From contig JBCBAP010000025.1 of NCBI GenBank assembly GCA_038532435.1, positions 1 through 47,739 of the forward strand: 47,739 nucleotides of DNA, read 5' to 3'. Below are positions 24,690-32,479 of this stretch, in pieces. How positions within the stretch are numbered: the first letter of the stretch is position 1; the number at the start of each line of letters is the position of its first letter. Origin of the DNA: JBCBAP01 sp038532435. Its GTDB lineage: Bacteria > Pseudomonadota > Alphaproteobacteria > Rhodobacterales > Rhodobacteraceae. A program made the translations under genes and the position numbers. Under the pieces are notes generated by a model. That model made no database searches. It was not told where the DNA came from and saw nothing but the letters and a program-made list of their open reading frames with translations.

Positions 24690-25117
24690 GTCCAGATCAC
24701 CGAAAACAGCAGCATTAGTGCCGCTAACGATCCCGGAAAAAACAGCCAGCCTTGGAATTTGAAACCACTCTTTTGGATCGATTGCAGAGGTTTGTCAGAA
24801 CGAAAAAACGGATGGAATACGGGCGCTACCACGTCTGAATAAGATACCGCTCTGTCTTCGGCGAACACTTTCCGGCGAACAACCCAAAGCCTCAGAAACA
24901 TAAGAAAACCAGCAGCCAGGAGTGATGCCAGCGAGAGCCCCGTCACAACAACCGTCGAAAAAATTCTAACAGACGCTGACTGAAGAGACGACAGAGACCT
25001 GAGTTGCGATATCAGAGTTGCCAGCGGCACCGCACATGCCAACAAATTCAATTCCCAATACTTAATCATTAGCTCACCGGCTAGGATATTGGCGTTATTC
25101 TCTTCTCTGTGATCCAC
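24686..25117 (-). CDS. AT-rich hypothetical membrane protein
   Basis: A 143-residue protein (or 127 from the ATG at 25069, MIKYWELN). It has about three hydrophobic helices: ELNLLACAVPLATLISQL, VVVTGLSLASLLAAGFLMFL and WLFFPGSLAALMLLFSVIW at the C-terminus. A basic/aromatic cytoplasmic loop contains FHPFFRSDKPLQSIQKSG. Base composition is visibly more AT-rich than every neighbour and third-position GC bias is lost, a sign of recent acquisition. It begins 9 nt after pccB and ends in an ATGA overlap with the RidA gene. No family recognised. Confidence 0.6.
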   Translation of the reverse strand: MDHREENNANILAGELMIKYWELNLLACAVPLATLISQLRSLSSLQSASVRIFSTVVVTGLSLASLLAAGFLMFLRLWVVRRKVFAEDRAVSYSDVVAPVFHPFFRSDKPLQSIQKSGFKFQGWLFFPGSLAALMLLFSVIWT

Positions 25118-25126
25118 TGAGGTGAC

Positions 25127-26659
25127 TCACAAAGGAATATTGTCGTGTTTCTTCCAGGGCATTTTTTGTTGCTTCTTGCGCAGGGTGGCGAAGGCGCGGG
25201 TCACCCGGCGGCGGGTGGAGTGGGGCATGATGACCTCGTCGATGAAGCCCTTCTCCGCGGCCACGAACGGGTTGGCGAAGCGGTCCTCGTAGTTGGCCGT
25301 GCGCGCGGCGATCTTGTCCGAGTCACCAAGCTCGGAGCGGTAGAGGATCTCGACCGCACCTTTCGCGCCCATCACCGCGATCTCTGCCGTGGGCCAGGCA
25401 TAGTTCACGTCCGCCTTGATGTGCTTTGAGGCCATCACGTCGTAGGCGCCGCCATAGGCCTTGCGGGTGATCACTGTGACCTTTGGCACCGTCGCCTCGC
25501 CGTAAGCAAAGAGCAGCTTAGCACCATGCTTGATGACCCCATTATACTCCTGCCCGGTTCCGGGGAGGAAACCCGGCACATCCACGAGGGTCAGGATCGG
25601 GATCTCGAAGCAGTCGCAGAACCGGACGAAACGGGCAGCCTTCCGGCTCGAGTTGATGTCGAGACAGCCCGCGAGCACCATGGGCTGGTTGGCAACGACG
25701 CCGATCGTCTGACCCTCGAGCCGGATAAAGCCGGTCAGAATGTTCTTCGCGAAGTCCGCCTGGATCTCGTAGAAATCCCCCTCGTCCGCGACCTTCAGGA
25801 TCAGCTCCTTCATGTCGTAGGGGGTGTTGGGGTTGTCCGGGATCAGCGTGTCGAGGGAGTTCTCCACCCTGTCATGCTGGTCGAAGCTGGGCCGGACCGG
25901 CGGCTTCTCCCGGTTGGAGAGCGGCAGGAAATCAACGAGGCGGCGAACCTCCTCCAGCGCCTCCACATCATTCTCGAACGCGCCATCGGCGACGGAGGAT
26001 TTGGCGGTGTGGGTCTTCGCCCCGCCGAGCTCCTCGGCCGTGACGGTCTCATTGGTCACGGTCTTCACCACGTCCGGACCGGTGACGAACATGTAGGAGC
26101 TGTCGCGGACCATGAAGATGAAATCGGTCATCGCGGGGGAGTAGACAGCGCCGCCCGCGCAGGGGCCCATGATGACGGAGATCTGCGGGATCACGCCGGA
26201 GGCTTCGATGTTGCGCTGAAACACCTCAGCATAGCCCGCGAGGGAGGCAACCCCCTCCTGGATCCGTGCACCGCCGGAATCGTTCAGCCCGATGACCGGC
26301 GCGCCGTTCTGCACCGCCATATCCATGATCTTGCAGATCTTCTGCGCGTGGGTTTCGCTGAGCGATCCGCCGAACACCGTGAAATCCTGGGAGAAGACGT
26401 AGACCTGCCGTCCGTTGATCGTGCCCCAGCCGGTGACAACTCCGTCCCCGGGGATCTGCGTCTCCGCCATGCCGAAATCCACGGCCCGGTGGGCGACGAA
26501 CATGTCGTACTCCTCGAACGACCCTTCATCCAGCAGGAGGTCGATCCGCTCCCGCGCGGTCAGCTTGCCCTTCGCGTGCTGCGCGTCGATGCGGCGCTGA
26601 CCGCCGCCGAGCCGGGCCTGGGCGCGGCGGGTTTCGAGCTCTGCGAGGATGTCCTTCAT
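25127..26659 (-). CDS. pccB: Propionyl-CoA carboxylase beta (carboxyltransferase) subunit
   Basis: A 510-residue carboxyltransferase that passes CO2 from biotin on PccA to propionyl-CoA. Seen: GKLTARERIDLLLDEGSF, FSQDFTVFGGSLSETHA, the acyl-CoA pocket LNDSGGARIQEGV, GPCAGGAVYSPAMTDF, VDVPGFLPGTGQEYNGVI and RKAYGGAYDVMASKHI. It ends KHDNIPL, as usual. The ATG at 26659 (MKDILAELETRRAQA) follows GGGAGA; an in-frame upstream extension to 26791 is not conserved-looking and would cover the operator. Divergent from pccR, with PccR-type sites between them. Confidence 0.98.
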   Translation of the reverse strand: MKDILAELETRRAQARLGGGQRRIDAQHAKGKLTARERIDLLLDEGSFEEYDMFVAHRAVDFGMAETQIPGDGVVTGWGTINGRQVYVFSQDFTVFGGSLSETHAQKICKIMDMAVQNGAPVIGLNDSGGARIQEGVASLAGYAEVFQRNIEASGVIPQISVIMGPCAGGAVYSPAMTDFIFMVRDSSYMFVTGPDVVKTVTNETVTAEELGGAKTHTAKSSVADGAFENDVEALEEVRRLVDFLPLSNREKPPVRPSFDQHDRVENSLDTLIPDNPNTPYDMKELILKVADEGDFYEIQADFAKNILTGFIRLEGQTIGVVANQPMVLAGCLDINSSRKAARFVRFCDCFEIPILTLVDVPGFLPGTGQEYNGVIKHGAKLLFAYGEATVPKVTVITRKAYGGAYDVMASKHIKADVNYAWPTAEIAVMGAKGAVEILYRSELGDSDKIAARTANYEDRFANPFVAAEKGFIDEVIMPHSTRRRVTRAFATLRKKQQKMPWKKHDNIPL

Positions 26660-26726
26660 GGATGTCTCCCTGTCCGTCGTTGCGGCGCACCATAGGGAAA
26701 CGGCTGTCGGGGTCAAAGGAGGAAGT

Positions 26727-26780
26727 GGCAAATTTGCCAATCTATTTGCAAAGCTATCGACGATTTTGCAAATTTGCGAA
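26727..26780. promoter_or_regulatory. PccR (ScfR) operator array between pccB and pccR
   Basis: Four TTTGCAAA-type half-sites: TTTGCCAA (26733-26740), N4, TTTGCAAA (26745-26752), N12, TTTGCAAA (26765-26772), directly followed by TTTGCGAA (26773-26780). The first pair fits the TTTGCAAA-N4-TTTGCAAA motif published for PccR of Rhodobacter sphaeroides, with one mismatch. In addition the 10-mer palindrome GCAAATTTGC occurs twice, at 26728-26737 and 26768-26777, exactly 40 bp apart. The array covers the region where both divergent promoters should lie, so control of pccB and autoregulation of pccR are expected. Confidence 0.85.
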
Positions 26781-26809
26781 CATTGGTTCAATGACGGGAA
26801 TCGACACGG

Positions 26810-28201
26810 ATGGAAAAGCTCTACGCGGGGACGCAGTTGCGGGAGGTTCGGGCGCGCGCGGGGCTCAGCCAGCGTGACTTCGCCGGCCGGCTGGGTGTGT
26901 CAGTGTCCTATCTGAACCAGATGGAGAACAATAACCGCCCCGTCTCCGCGACGGTCGTGCTCGCCCTCGCGCGGGAGTTCGACTATGACGTCACGCAGCT
27001 TTCCGCCGGGGAGGCCGCCCGGCTGATCGCCGATCTGCGGGAGGCGCTCGCGGATCCGGTCTTTGCCGAGGCGGGCGTGCCCCCGGCGGACCTGTCGCTC
27101 ATGGCATCCAACGCGCCGACGCTCGCCCGGGCGTTCCTGACGCTGCACCGGGCACACCGGCAGAACCACGAACGCCTCGCGACCCTCGACGCGCAGCTCA
27201 CGCAGGAAGGGACGGGGCTCGCCCCGCTGCCGTGGGAGGAGGTGCGGGACTTTTTCCATTATTGCGACAACTATATCGATCCCGTAGATCGCGCGGCGGA
27301 GCGCATCGGCGCGGGACTGTCCGGTGAGCCCGCGGCTGCAATGGCGCGCTGGCTCGATGCGCAGCATGGTGTCTCCGTCCGGGTTGCCCCGGACGTTCCC
27401 TTGCGCCGCTACGATCCGGCAGACCGGTGCCTCTGGATCTCCGCGCAGGCGAGCCCGGGCAGCCGTGCGTTCCAGATTGCACACCAGATCGCGCTCATCG
27501 CCCATCCCGATCTTCTTGAGGCCACTCTGGACCTGGCCCGGTTCGCGTCGCCGGAGGCGCGGGAGATCGCGAAGATCGGCCTAGCGAACTATTTCGCCGG
27601 CGCGGTCCTGCTCCCCTACGGCCGGTTCGCGGAAGCCGCGCGGGAGGAGCGCCACGACCTTGAGCGGCTGGCGGACAGGTTCCACGCCTCCCTCGAACAG
27701 GTGGCGCACAGGCTGTCGACCCTGCAGCGTCCGGGCGCGAAGGGGGTGCCGTTCTTCTTCGTTCGCGTCGATCAGGCCGGAACGATCACCAAGCGGCACT
27801 CGGCAACCCGATTGCAGTTCGCCCGGTTCGGTGGCGCCTGTCCGCTTTGGAACGTGCACCGGGCGTTCGAAACGCCGGGACGGTTCCTGCGTCAGTTGGC
27901 GGAGACGCCGGATGGCGCGCGCTACCTCTGTCTGGCCCGCGACGTGTCAAAGCCCGCCGGGCGGTTCGGCGCCCCGGTCCGTCGCTTCGCCATCGGTCTG
28001 GGGTGCGAGATCGCCCACGCGCCGCACCTGGTCTACGCGGACGGGCTCGACCTGAAGCGGGAGGCGGCGTTCGAGCCCATTGGCGTCTCCTGCAGGATCT
28101 GCGAACGGCGCGGCTGCCACCAGCGTTCCGTCCCGCCGCTCGAACACAGTCTGCGGGTCAATGAGAATGAGCGCGACGTGCTTCCCTATCGGATTGCGTA
28201 A
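26810..28201 (+). CDS. pccR: Short-chain acyl-CoA regulator (ScfR family), propionyl-CoA regulator PccR
   Basis: A 463-residue cytosolic DNA-binding protein. The XRE-type helix-turn-helix (about 5-62) has LREVRARAGLSQRDFAGR and SYLNQMENNNRPVS. An IrrE-like (DUF955) core (about 185-265) has the position of the metalloprotease HExxH occupied by FQIAHQIALIAH, so protease activity is doubtful. The C-terminal DUF2083 region ends with a Cys cluster, GVSCRICERRGCHQR. In R. sphaeroides PccR activates pccB in response to propionyl-CoA-derived signals. Divergent from pccB and probably self-regulated via the array at 26727-26780. Confidence 0.94.
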   Translation: MEKLYAGTQLREVRARAGLSQRDFAGRLGVSVSYLNQMENNNRPVSATVVLALAREFDYDVTQLSAGEAARLIADLREALADPVFAEAGVPPADLSLMASNAPTLARAFLTLHRAHRQNHERLATLDAQLTQEGTGLAPLPWEEVRDFFHYCDNYIDPVDRAAERIGAGLSGEPAAAMARWLDAQHGVSVRVAPDVPLRRYDPADRCLWISAQASPGSRAFQIAHQIALIAHPDLLEATLDLARFASPEAREIAKIGLANYFAGAVLLPYGRFAEAAREERHDLERLADRFHASLEQVAHRLSTLQRPGAKGVPFFFVRVDQAGTITKRHSATRLQFARFGGACPLWNVHRAFETPGRFLRQLAETPDGARYLCLARDVSKPAGRFGAPVRRFAIGLGCEIAHAPHLVYADGLDLKREAAFEPIGVSCRICERRGCHQRSVPPLEHSLRVNENERDVLPYRIA

Positions 28202-28980
28202 CAAGCACCAATCGGGCGGCGTTAATGAGATGACAGTCGGGCTGGCTCGAAGGAGGGCGCGGCGTCCGCCAACCAATCCCACGTCGACGCGGCACAGGTT
28301 GAGGTGTGGTGTCGACCCCACCGCATGCCGATGAGGCGGAATGGGCGAACCAAGCAGGCTCTGCAAGAGACGTCCGCCTAAATCGCGCCCGGTCACCCAA
28401 ATGACGGGCTCCGCCCTACCACGCACGACCCGAAAAGGTCACAAGGGCGACGAGAGTAGGAAAGCTCACCTCAACGGGCCAGCAACGGTCTGGCTTCACC
28501 AGTTGGGTTTGCGCTTAGGCAGAGACGATCGTCAACGGCAGGTCGGGGCTGACGGACAGGATCCACTCCGCACGCTCCCGGCCACCGACAGAAGGCACCG
28601 GAATAATGTCCTAGAAGCGGCCACGCCACGCCAAAGTACTGGGTCTCGACGCCGATCCACATCGGCACCGACCGCGTCGGTGCAGTCTACGGAAAATGAC
28701 CCCTGACGTTCATCGAAGCGCATCTAATCACGAAGATTGCGACAGCCCTGTCCTACACAGCCGACCTTCCCCACCTTCGGTGCCGCTGCGGGCGGGCAAG
28801 GTCGCGCGGACGCGGCATCTGCCTCGAAACCTGCAGCGGGCACCTCCATCGCCCAGTCACGCGAGAGACGCCTGTCGCGTCGGCATCCCCGCTAGACATT
28901 CGTCTGAAACCGCGCGCTTCGCGCTTTCCATCGCCGGAGCCGCTTGTTACGCACGTGAAACGCCCAGCAAGGAGACCGCC
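28202..28980. other. 779-nt intergenic stretch with no recognisable gene
   Basis: All six frames are broken into short open stretches with Ser/Arg/Pro-rich, non-protein-like translations, and third-position GC bias is absent. GC is a little lower than in neighbouring genes. I looked for RNase P RNA, tmRNA and SRP RNA landmarks and saw none. The 3' end contains the AAGGAG ribosome site (28969-28974) of the next gene. It may be a decayed gene or old insertion. Confidence 0.6.
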
Positions 28981-29502
28981 ATGGAACTGACCGGATCCCG
29001 AACGATTGCAGCCGACCGTGCGACGGTCTGGGCAGCCCTGAACGATCCGGAGGTGCTCAAGGCCTGCATCCCCGGCGCACAGGAACTCACCGGTTCCCCG
29101 GAGGAAGGGTTCGAGGCCGTGGTCGTGCAGAAGGTCGGCCCGGTCAAGGCGACCTTCAAGGGTGCGGTCGCGCTCGAAAACGTCGTCGAGGGTGAGAGCT
29201 ACACCATCACCGGTGAGGGCAAGGGCGGTGCCGCGGGCTTCGCCAAGGGCGCGGCGGACGTCAAGCTGACGGAGGTAGATGGCGGCACGGAACTTGCCTA
29301 CGAGGTCGATGCAAAGGTGGGCGGAAAGCTCGCCCAGCTCGGCTCCCGCCTCATTGACGGCTTCGCCAAAAAGATGGCCGACCAGTTCTTCGAACGCTTC
29401 CAGAACGCGATCGAGGGCCCCGCCGAGGACGAGGACGAGCCGGACGCGGACACTCCCGAAACCGAGAAAAAGGGATGGTGGAGCCGCCTCCGCGGCGCTT
29501 GA
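28981..29502 (+). CDS. CoxG/SRPBCC domain protein
   Basis: A 173-residue protein with the CoxG-type START/SRPBCC fold: MELTGSRTIAADRATVWAAL, DPEVLKACIPGAQEL, a KVGPVKATFKG strand, TELAYEVDAKVGGKLAQLG and GFAKKMADQFFERF. CoxG recruits CO dehydrogenase to the membrane in Oligotropha, but most genomes, including this window, carry homologues without cox structural genes, so the function here is open. A disordered acidic linker (EDEDEPDADTPE) leads to a WWSRLRG tail that could touch the membrane. ATG at 28981, with AAGGAG 6 nt upstream. Confidence 0.9.
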   Translation: MELTGSRTIAADRATVWAALNDPEVLKACIPGAQELTGSPEEGFEAVVVQKVGPVKATFKGAVALENVVEGESYTITGEGKGGAAGFAKGAADVKLTEVDGGTELAYEVDAKVGGKLAQLGSRLIDGFAKKMADQFFERFQNAIEGPAEDEDEPDADTPETEKKGWWSRLRGA

Positions 29503-29569
29503 TGACCCGCAGCGATCCGCAGCGCTCCACCCGCGCCGCGATCCCACCAACCACACCGGGAAGACATCC

Positions 29570-30076
29570 ATGATCACCGCCGACTGGGCCCGCATGATGG
29601 CCCGCTATACCCAGTGGCAGAACGGTGCGATCTTCGGCGCTGCAAACGTCCTCGCGGACGCGGACCGGCAGATGGATCGGGGCGCTTTCTTCGGATCCAT
29701 CGAAGCAACCCTCAACCATCTGCTGTGGGGCGACCGCATCTGGATGAGCCGCTTTACCGGAACCGGGTCGCCCAAACAGGCCAGCATCACGGATTCGGTC
29801 CGGGAAGAGCCCGACTGGCCCGCTCTGCTCTTCGCACGGGCGCGGTTCGACACTGAGATCCTGGGCTGGGCTGAGGGGCTCGATGACGCAACTCTACGAG
29901 GCGATCTTACATGGTACTCGGGTGCCGCCGGGCGGGAAGTGACCCGCCCCCTCGCGCTGTGCGTCACGCACTTCTTCAACCACGGCACCCACCACCGGGG
30001 CCAGGTGCACGGAATGCTGACCGCCGCAGGCGCGCGGACCGAGGATACGGACCTGTTTCTGATGCCGACGCTCTGA
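29570..30076 (+). CDS. DinB-family protein
   Basis: A 168-residue four-helix-bundle protein of the DinB/YfiT type (not DNA polymerase IV). It opens with the N-terminal helix WARMMARYTQWQNGAIFGAA. The metal triad is visible: His in ATLNHLLWGDRIWM (about residue 49) and two His in FFNHGTHHRGQVHGML near the C-terminus. Members are metal-dependent, some being thiol transferases or isomerases; the substrate here is unknown. It begins 67 nt after the CoxG-like gene and is followed 50 nt later by the MATE gene. Confidence 0.92.
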   Translation: MITADWARMMARYTQWQNGAIFGAANVLADADRQMDRGAFFGSIEATLNHLLWGDRIWMSRFTGTGSPKQASITDSVREEPDWPALLFARARFDTEILGWAEGLDDATLRGDLTWYSGAAGREVTRPLALCVTHFFNHGTHHRGQVHGMLTAAGARTEDTDLFLMPTL

Positions 30077-30126
30077 AATCCATTTGCGCACTGGCGCAGT
30101 CCGCGGCCTGGCGCTAACGACACAGC

Positions 30127-31485
30127 ATGACCGACAGCATTGCGACACCGCCCCCGGAGGGATTGCGGGACCACGTGACCCGCACGCTCAGGCTCGCCTG
30201 GCCGCTCATCCTGTCGCGCATCGGGATCACCCTGATGGCGACCGTGGATGTGCTGGTTCTGGGCCGCGCTGGCGCGGATGAGCTGTCCCGCTACGTGCTG
30301 GGGTTCACGCTCTACGACACTCTCGCCGCGGTGCTTGCCGGGTTCGTCCTCGGCGTCGCGGTTCTGACGGCGCGGGAGACGGGGGCGGAGCGGCCGCGCG
30401 TGGCCGCCACCATCTGGCACCGCGGGGCACTCACGGGCCTCGCACTTGCGGTCGCCATCGCCGCCGGTCTGCAGTTCGCAGAACCGCTCCTGCTTCTCAC
30501 CGGCCAGACGGCGGAGATGGCAGCATCCTCCGCTAGCGTCACACGCATCGTCGTGCTGGCCCTGCCAGCGGTCGCGCTCTTCATGGCGACCACCACGTTC
30601 CTGGAGGCGCTGCACCGGCCCAAGATCGGTCTCGTCGCTGTCGCGATCGCAAACGTGAACAACCTCTGGCTCAACATTGTGCTGGTCTTTGGTGCGGGCC
30701 CGATCCCGGCTCTCGGCGCGGAAGGGGCCGCCTGGGCGACGGTGATCAACCTGACGCTGGGCACCCTCGGCCTTTGGCTCTACGCCCGTTTCGTCATGGC
30801 AGACAGAAAGCAGTTCGGCATCGGGGAGGCACGGCCCAGCGCACCGCCCGGGCTCTGGGAGCAGACCCGCATCGGTGTCGCCGCTGCCACCGCCTACGCG
30901 TTCGAGGCCGGGGCCTTCATGGTCATGACGATCATGGCGGGTTGGCTCGGCCCCTTGGCGCTCGCGGTACAGGGTGTCGTCTTCTCCCTGCTCGCAACGG
31001 CCTTCATGATCGCCTTCGGGCTTGCCAATGCGGCGCAGGTTCGTGTCGGAAACGCCTGGGGACGACGGGACCCGAAGGGCATGGTCCTCGCAGGCTGGAC
31101 GGCCCTCGGCCTTGCCACACTCTTCACCGGGACCATTATGGTCGCAAGCCTCATCTTTCCCGAGGAGATCATCCGCATCTTCACGGACGATCCGGTGCTG
31201 ATCGCAGCAGCCCTCCCGGTGCTCCTCTGGGTCAGTCTCGCGCTCGTTCTCGACGGGGCGCAAACCGTGATGAGCCATTCCTGTCGGGGACGCGGGGACG
31301 CGTGGATGCCGAGCATCCTGCATTTCGGCAGCTACTGGCTGGTGATGGTGCCGGTAGCCTACTGGCTCGCCATCGTCAGGGACGGCGGCGTCGCCGGGCT
31401 CTTCCAGGGGATCCTCGTGGCGAGCCTCGTCTCGCTCGCAGCACTTTCAATCCGGTTCCAGGTGCTCAGCCGCCGCCCGGTCTGA
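30127..31485 (+). CDS. MATE family efflux transporter
   Basis: A 452-residue inner-membrane protein with 12 predicted helices in two homologous halves. MATE signatures are LAWPLILSRIGITLMATVDVLVLG near the N-terminus, RETGAERPRVAATIWHRG, ANVNNLWLNIVLVFG, GAEGAAWATVI and GLANAAQVRVGNAWGRRDPKG in the second half. It exports cationic drugs or metabolites using Na+ or H+; the substrate cannot be inferred. It converges on yebC, with 30 nt between stops. Confidence 0.95.
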   Translation: MTDSIATPPPEGLRDHVTRTLRLAWPLILSRIGITLMATVDVLVLGRAGADELSRYVLGFTLYDTLAAVLAGFVLGVAVLTARETGAERPRVAATIWHRGALTGLALAVAIAAGLQFAEPLLLLTGQTAEMAASSASVTRIVVLALPAVALFMATTTFLEALHRPKIGLVAVAIANVNNLWLNIVLVFGAGPIPALGAEGAAWATVINLTLGTLGLWLYARFVMADRKQFGIGEARPSAPPGLWEQTRIGVAAATAYAFEAGAFMVMTIMAGWLGPLALAVQGVVFSLLATAFMIAFGLANAAQVRVGNAWGRRDPKGMVLAGWTALGLATLFTGTIMVASLIFPEEIIRIFTDDPVLIAAALPVLLWVSLALVLDGAQTVMSHSCRGRGDAWMPSILHFGSYWLVMVPVAYWLAIVRDGGVAGLFQGILVASLVSLAALSIRFQVLSRRPV

Positions 31486-31515
31486 CCGGGTGGCATACCG
31501 TCCCCGCAGCCCGGA

Positions 31516-32256
31516 TCAAAGCTGCGCCATCACCTCATCTGAGATCTCGAAGTTCGCGGTCACGTTCTGCACGTCGTCATCATCCTCAAGCGCGCCGATG
31601 AGCTTCATCAGCTTCTGCGCCTCTTCCAGATCGAGCTCCGTGGAGGTTTGTGGCTTCCAGATCAGCTTCGTGGTCTCGGACTCTCCGAGGCTTGCATCGA
31701 GCGCGGAGGACACGTCGCTCAGATCCGTCGCCTCGCAGTAGATCGTGTGCTCCTCGTCGGAGCTCTCGACGTCATCCGCCCCGGCCTCGATGGCCGCCTC
31801 CATCACCGTGTCCGCGTCACCGGCGCTGGCGGGATAGACCACCATCCCCTTGCGGTCGAACATGAAGCTGACCGCCCCGGTCTCCGCAAGGTTGCCCCCG
31901 TTCTTGGAAAAGGTGGAGCGCACGTTGGAGGCGGTTCGGTTGCGATTGTCCGTCATCGCCTCGACGATGAGCGCGACGCCCGCCGGTCCGTAGCCCTCAT
32001 AGCGGATCTCGTCATAATTCTCCGCATCGCCGCCGGTCGCCTTGTTGATCGCGCGCTCGATCACATCCTTGGGCACGGAGTTCGTCTTGGCTTCCTTCAC
32101 CGCAAGACGCAGGCGCGGGTTCTTCTCCGGATCCGGATCGCCCATCTTGGCGGCGACCGTGATCTCCTTGGCGAGCTTGGAGAAGAGCTTGGACCGGGCC
32201 GCATCCTGCCGCCCCTTGCGGTGCTGAATGTTCGCCCATTTGGAATGCCCGGCCAT
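31516..32256 (-). CDS. YebC/PmpR-type regulatory/translation factor
   Basis: A 246-residue protein beginning MAGHSKWANIQHRKGRQDA, with NPRLRLAVKEAKTNSVPKD, YEGYGPAGVALIVEAMTDN and VRSTFSKNGGNLAETGAVSFMF, all diagnostic for YebC/TACO1. The family was annotated as transcriptional regulators, but recent work shows YebC proteins relieve ribosome stalling on proline-rich sequences. The acidic C-terminal domain (LEDDDDVQNV) is normal. Single gene; the SLC13 permease upstream on the same strand ends 223 nt before it, with a conserved intergenic motif between. Confidence 0.97.
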   Translation of the reverse strand: MAGHSKWANIQHRKGRQDAARSKLFSKLAKEITVAAKMGDPDPEKNPRLRLAVKEAKTNSVPKDVIERAINKATGGDAENYDEIRYEGYGPAGVALIVEAMTDNRNRTASNVRSTFSKNGGNLAETGAVSFMFDRKGMVVYPASAGDADTVMEAAIEAGADDVESSDEEHTIYCEATDLSDVSSALDASLGESETTKLIWKPQTSTELDLEEAQKLMKLIGALEDDDDVQNVTANFEISDEVMAQL

Positions 32257-32330
32257 GGAACCCTCTCATCGGTGCTGCGTGTCGGCGCGGGTTATACGTC
32301 AGAGAGGCCCGGGTGTTCAAGCGATCGCGC

Positions 32331-32367
32331 CTCCCTCTTCTGGCCGCAAATATCCCCGCCGGAGGCA
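32331..32367. repeat. Conserved intergenic motif, copy 2
   Basis: Matches 641-674 at about 31 of 34 positions in the same orientation, sharing CTTCTGGCCG and AATATCCCCGCCGGAGGCA. It lies between the end of the SLC13 permease gene and yebC, so read on the minus strand it is downstream of a stop codon. It could be part of a transcript 3' end or a dispersed element; no poly-T tract follows. Confidence 0.6.
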
Positions 32368-32479
32368 CGCACCGCCGCCGCACGCACACCAGGACGGGCT
32401 CACGTCAAGCGACCGCCACGGGCGCCAGCCGCCCGAAGGGCTCAAAAGCGTGCGCCGCAGGCGCTCCGCACGGCAGCGG

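Noticed and set aside
31486..31515. Bidirectional terminator between the MATE gene and yebC
   Set aside because: CCGGG and CCCGG can pair, but the loop is long and no T tract is present on either strand.
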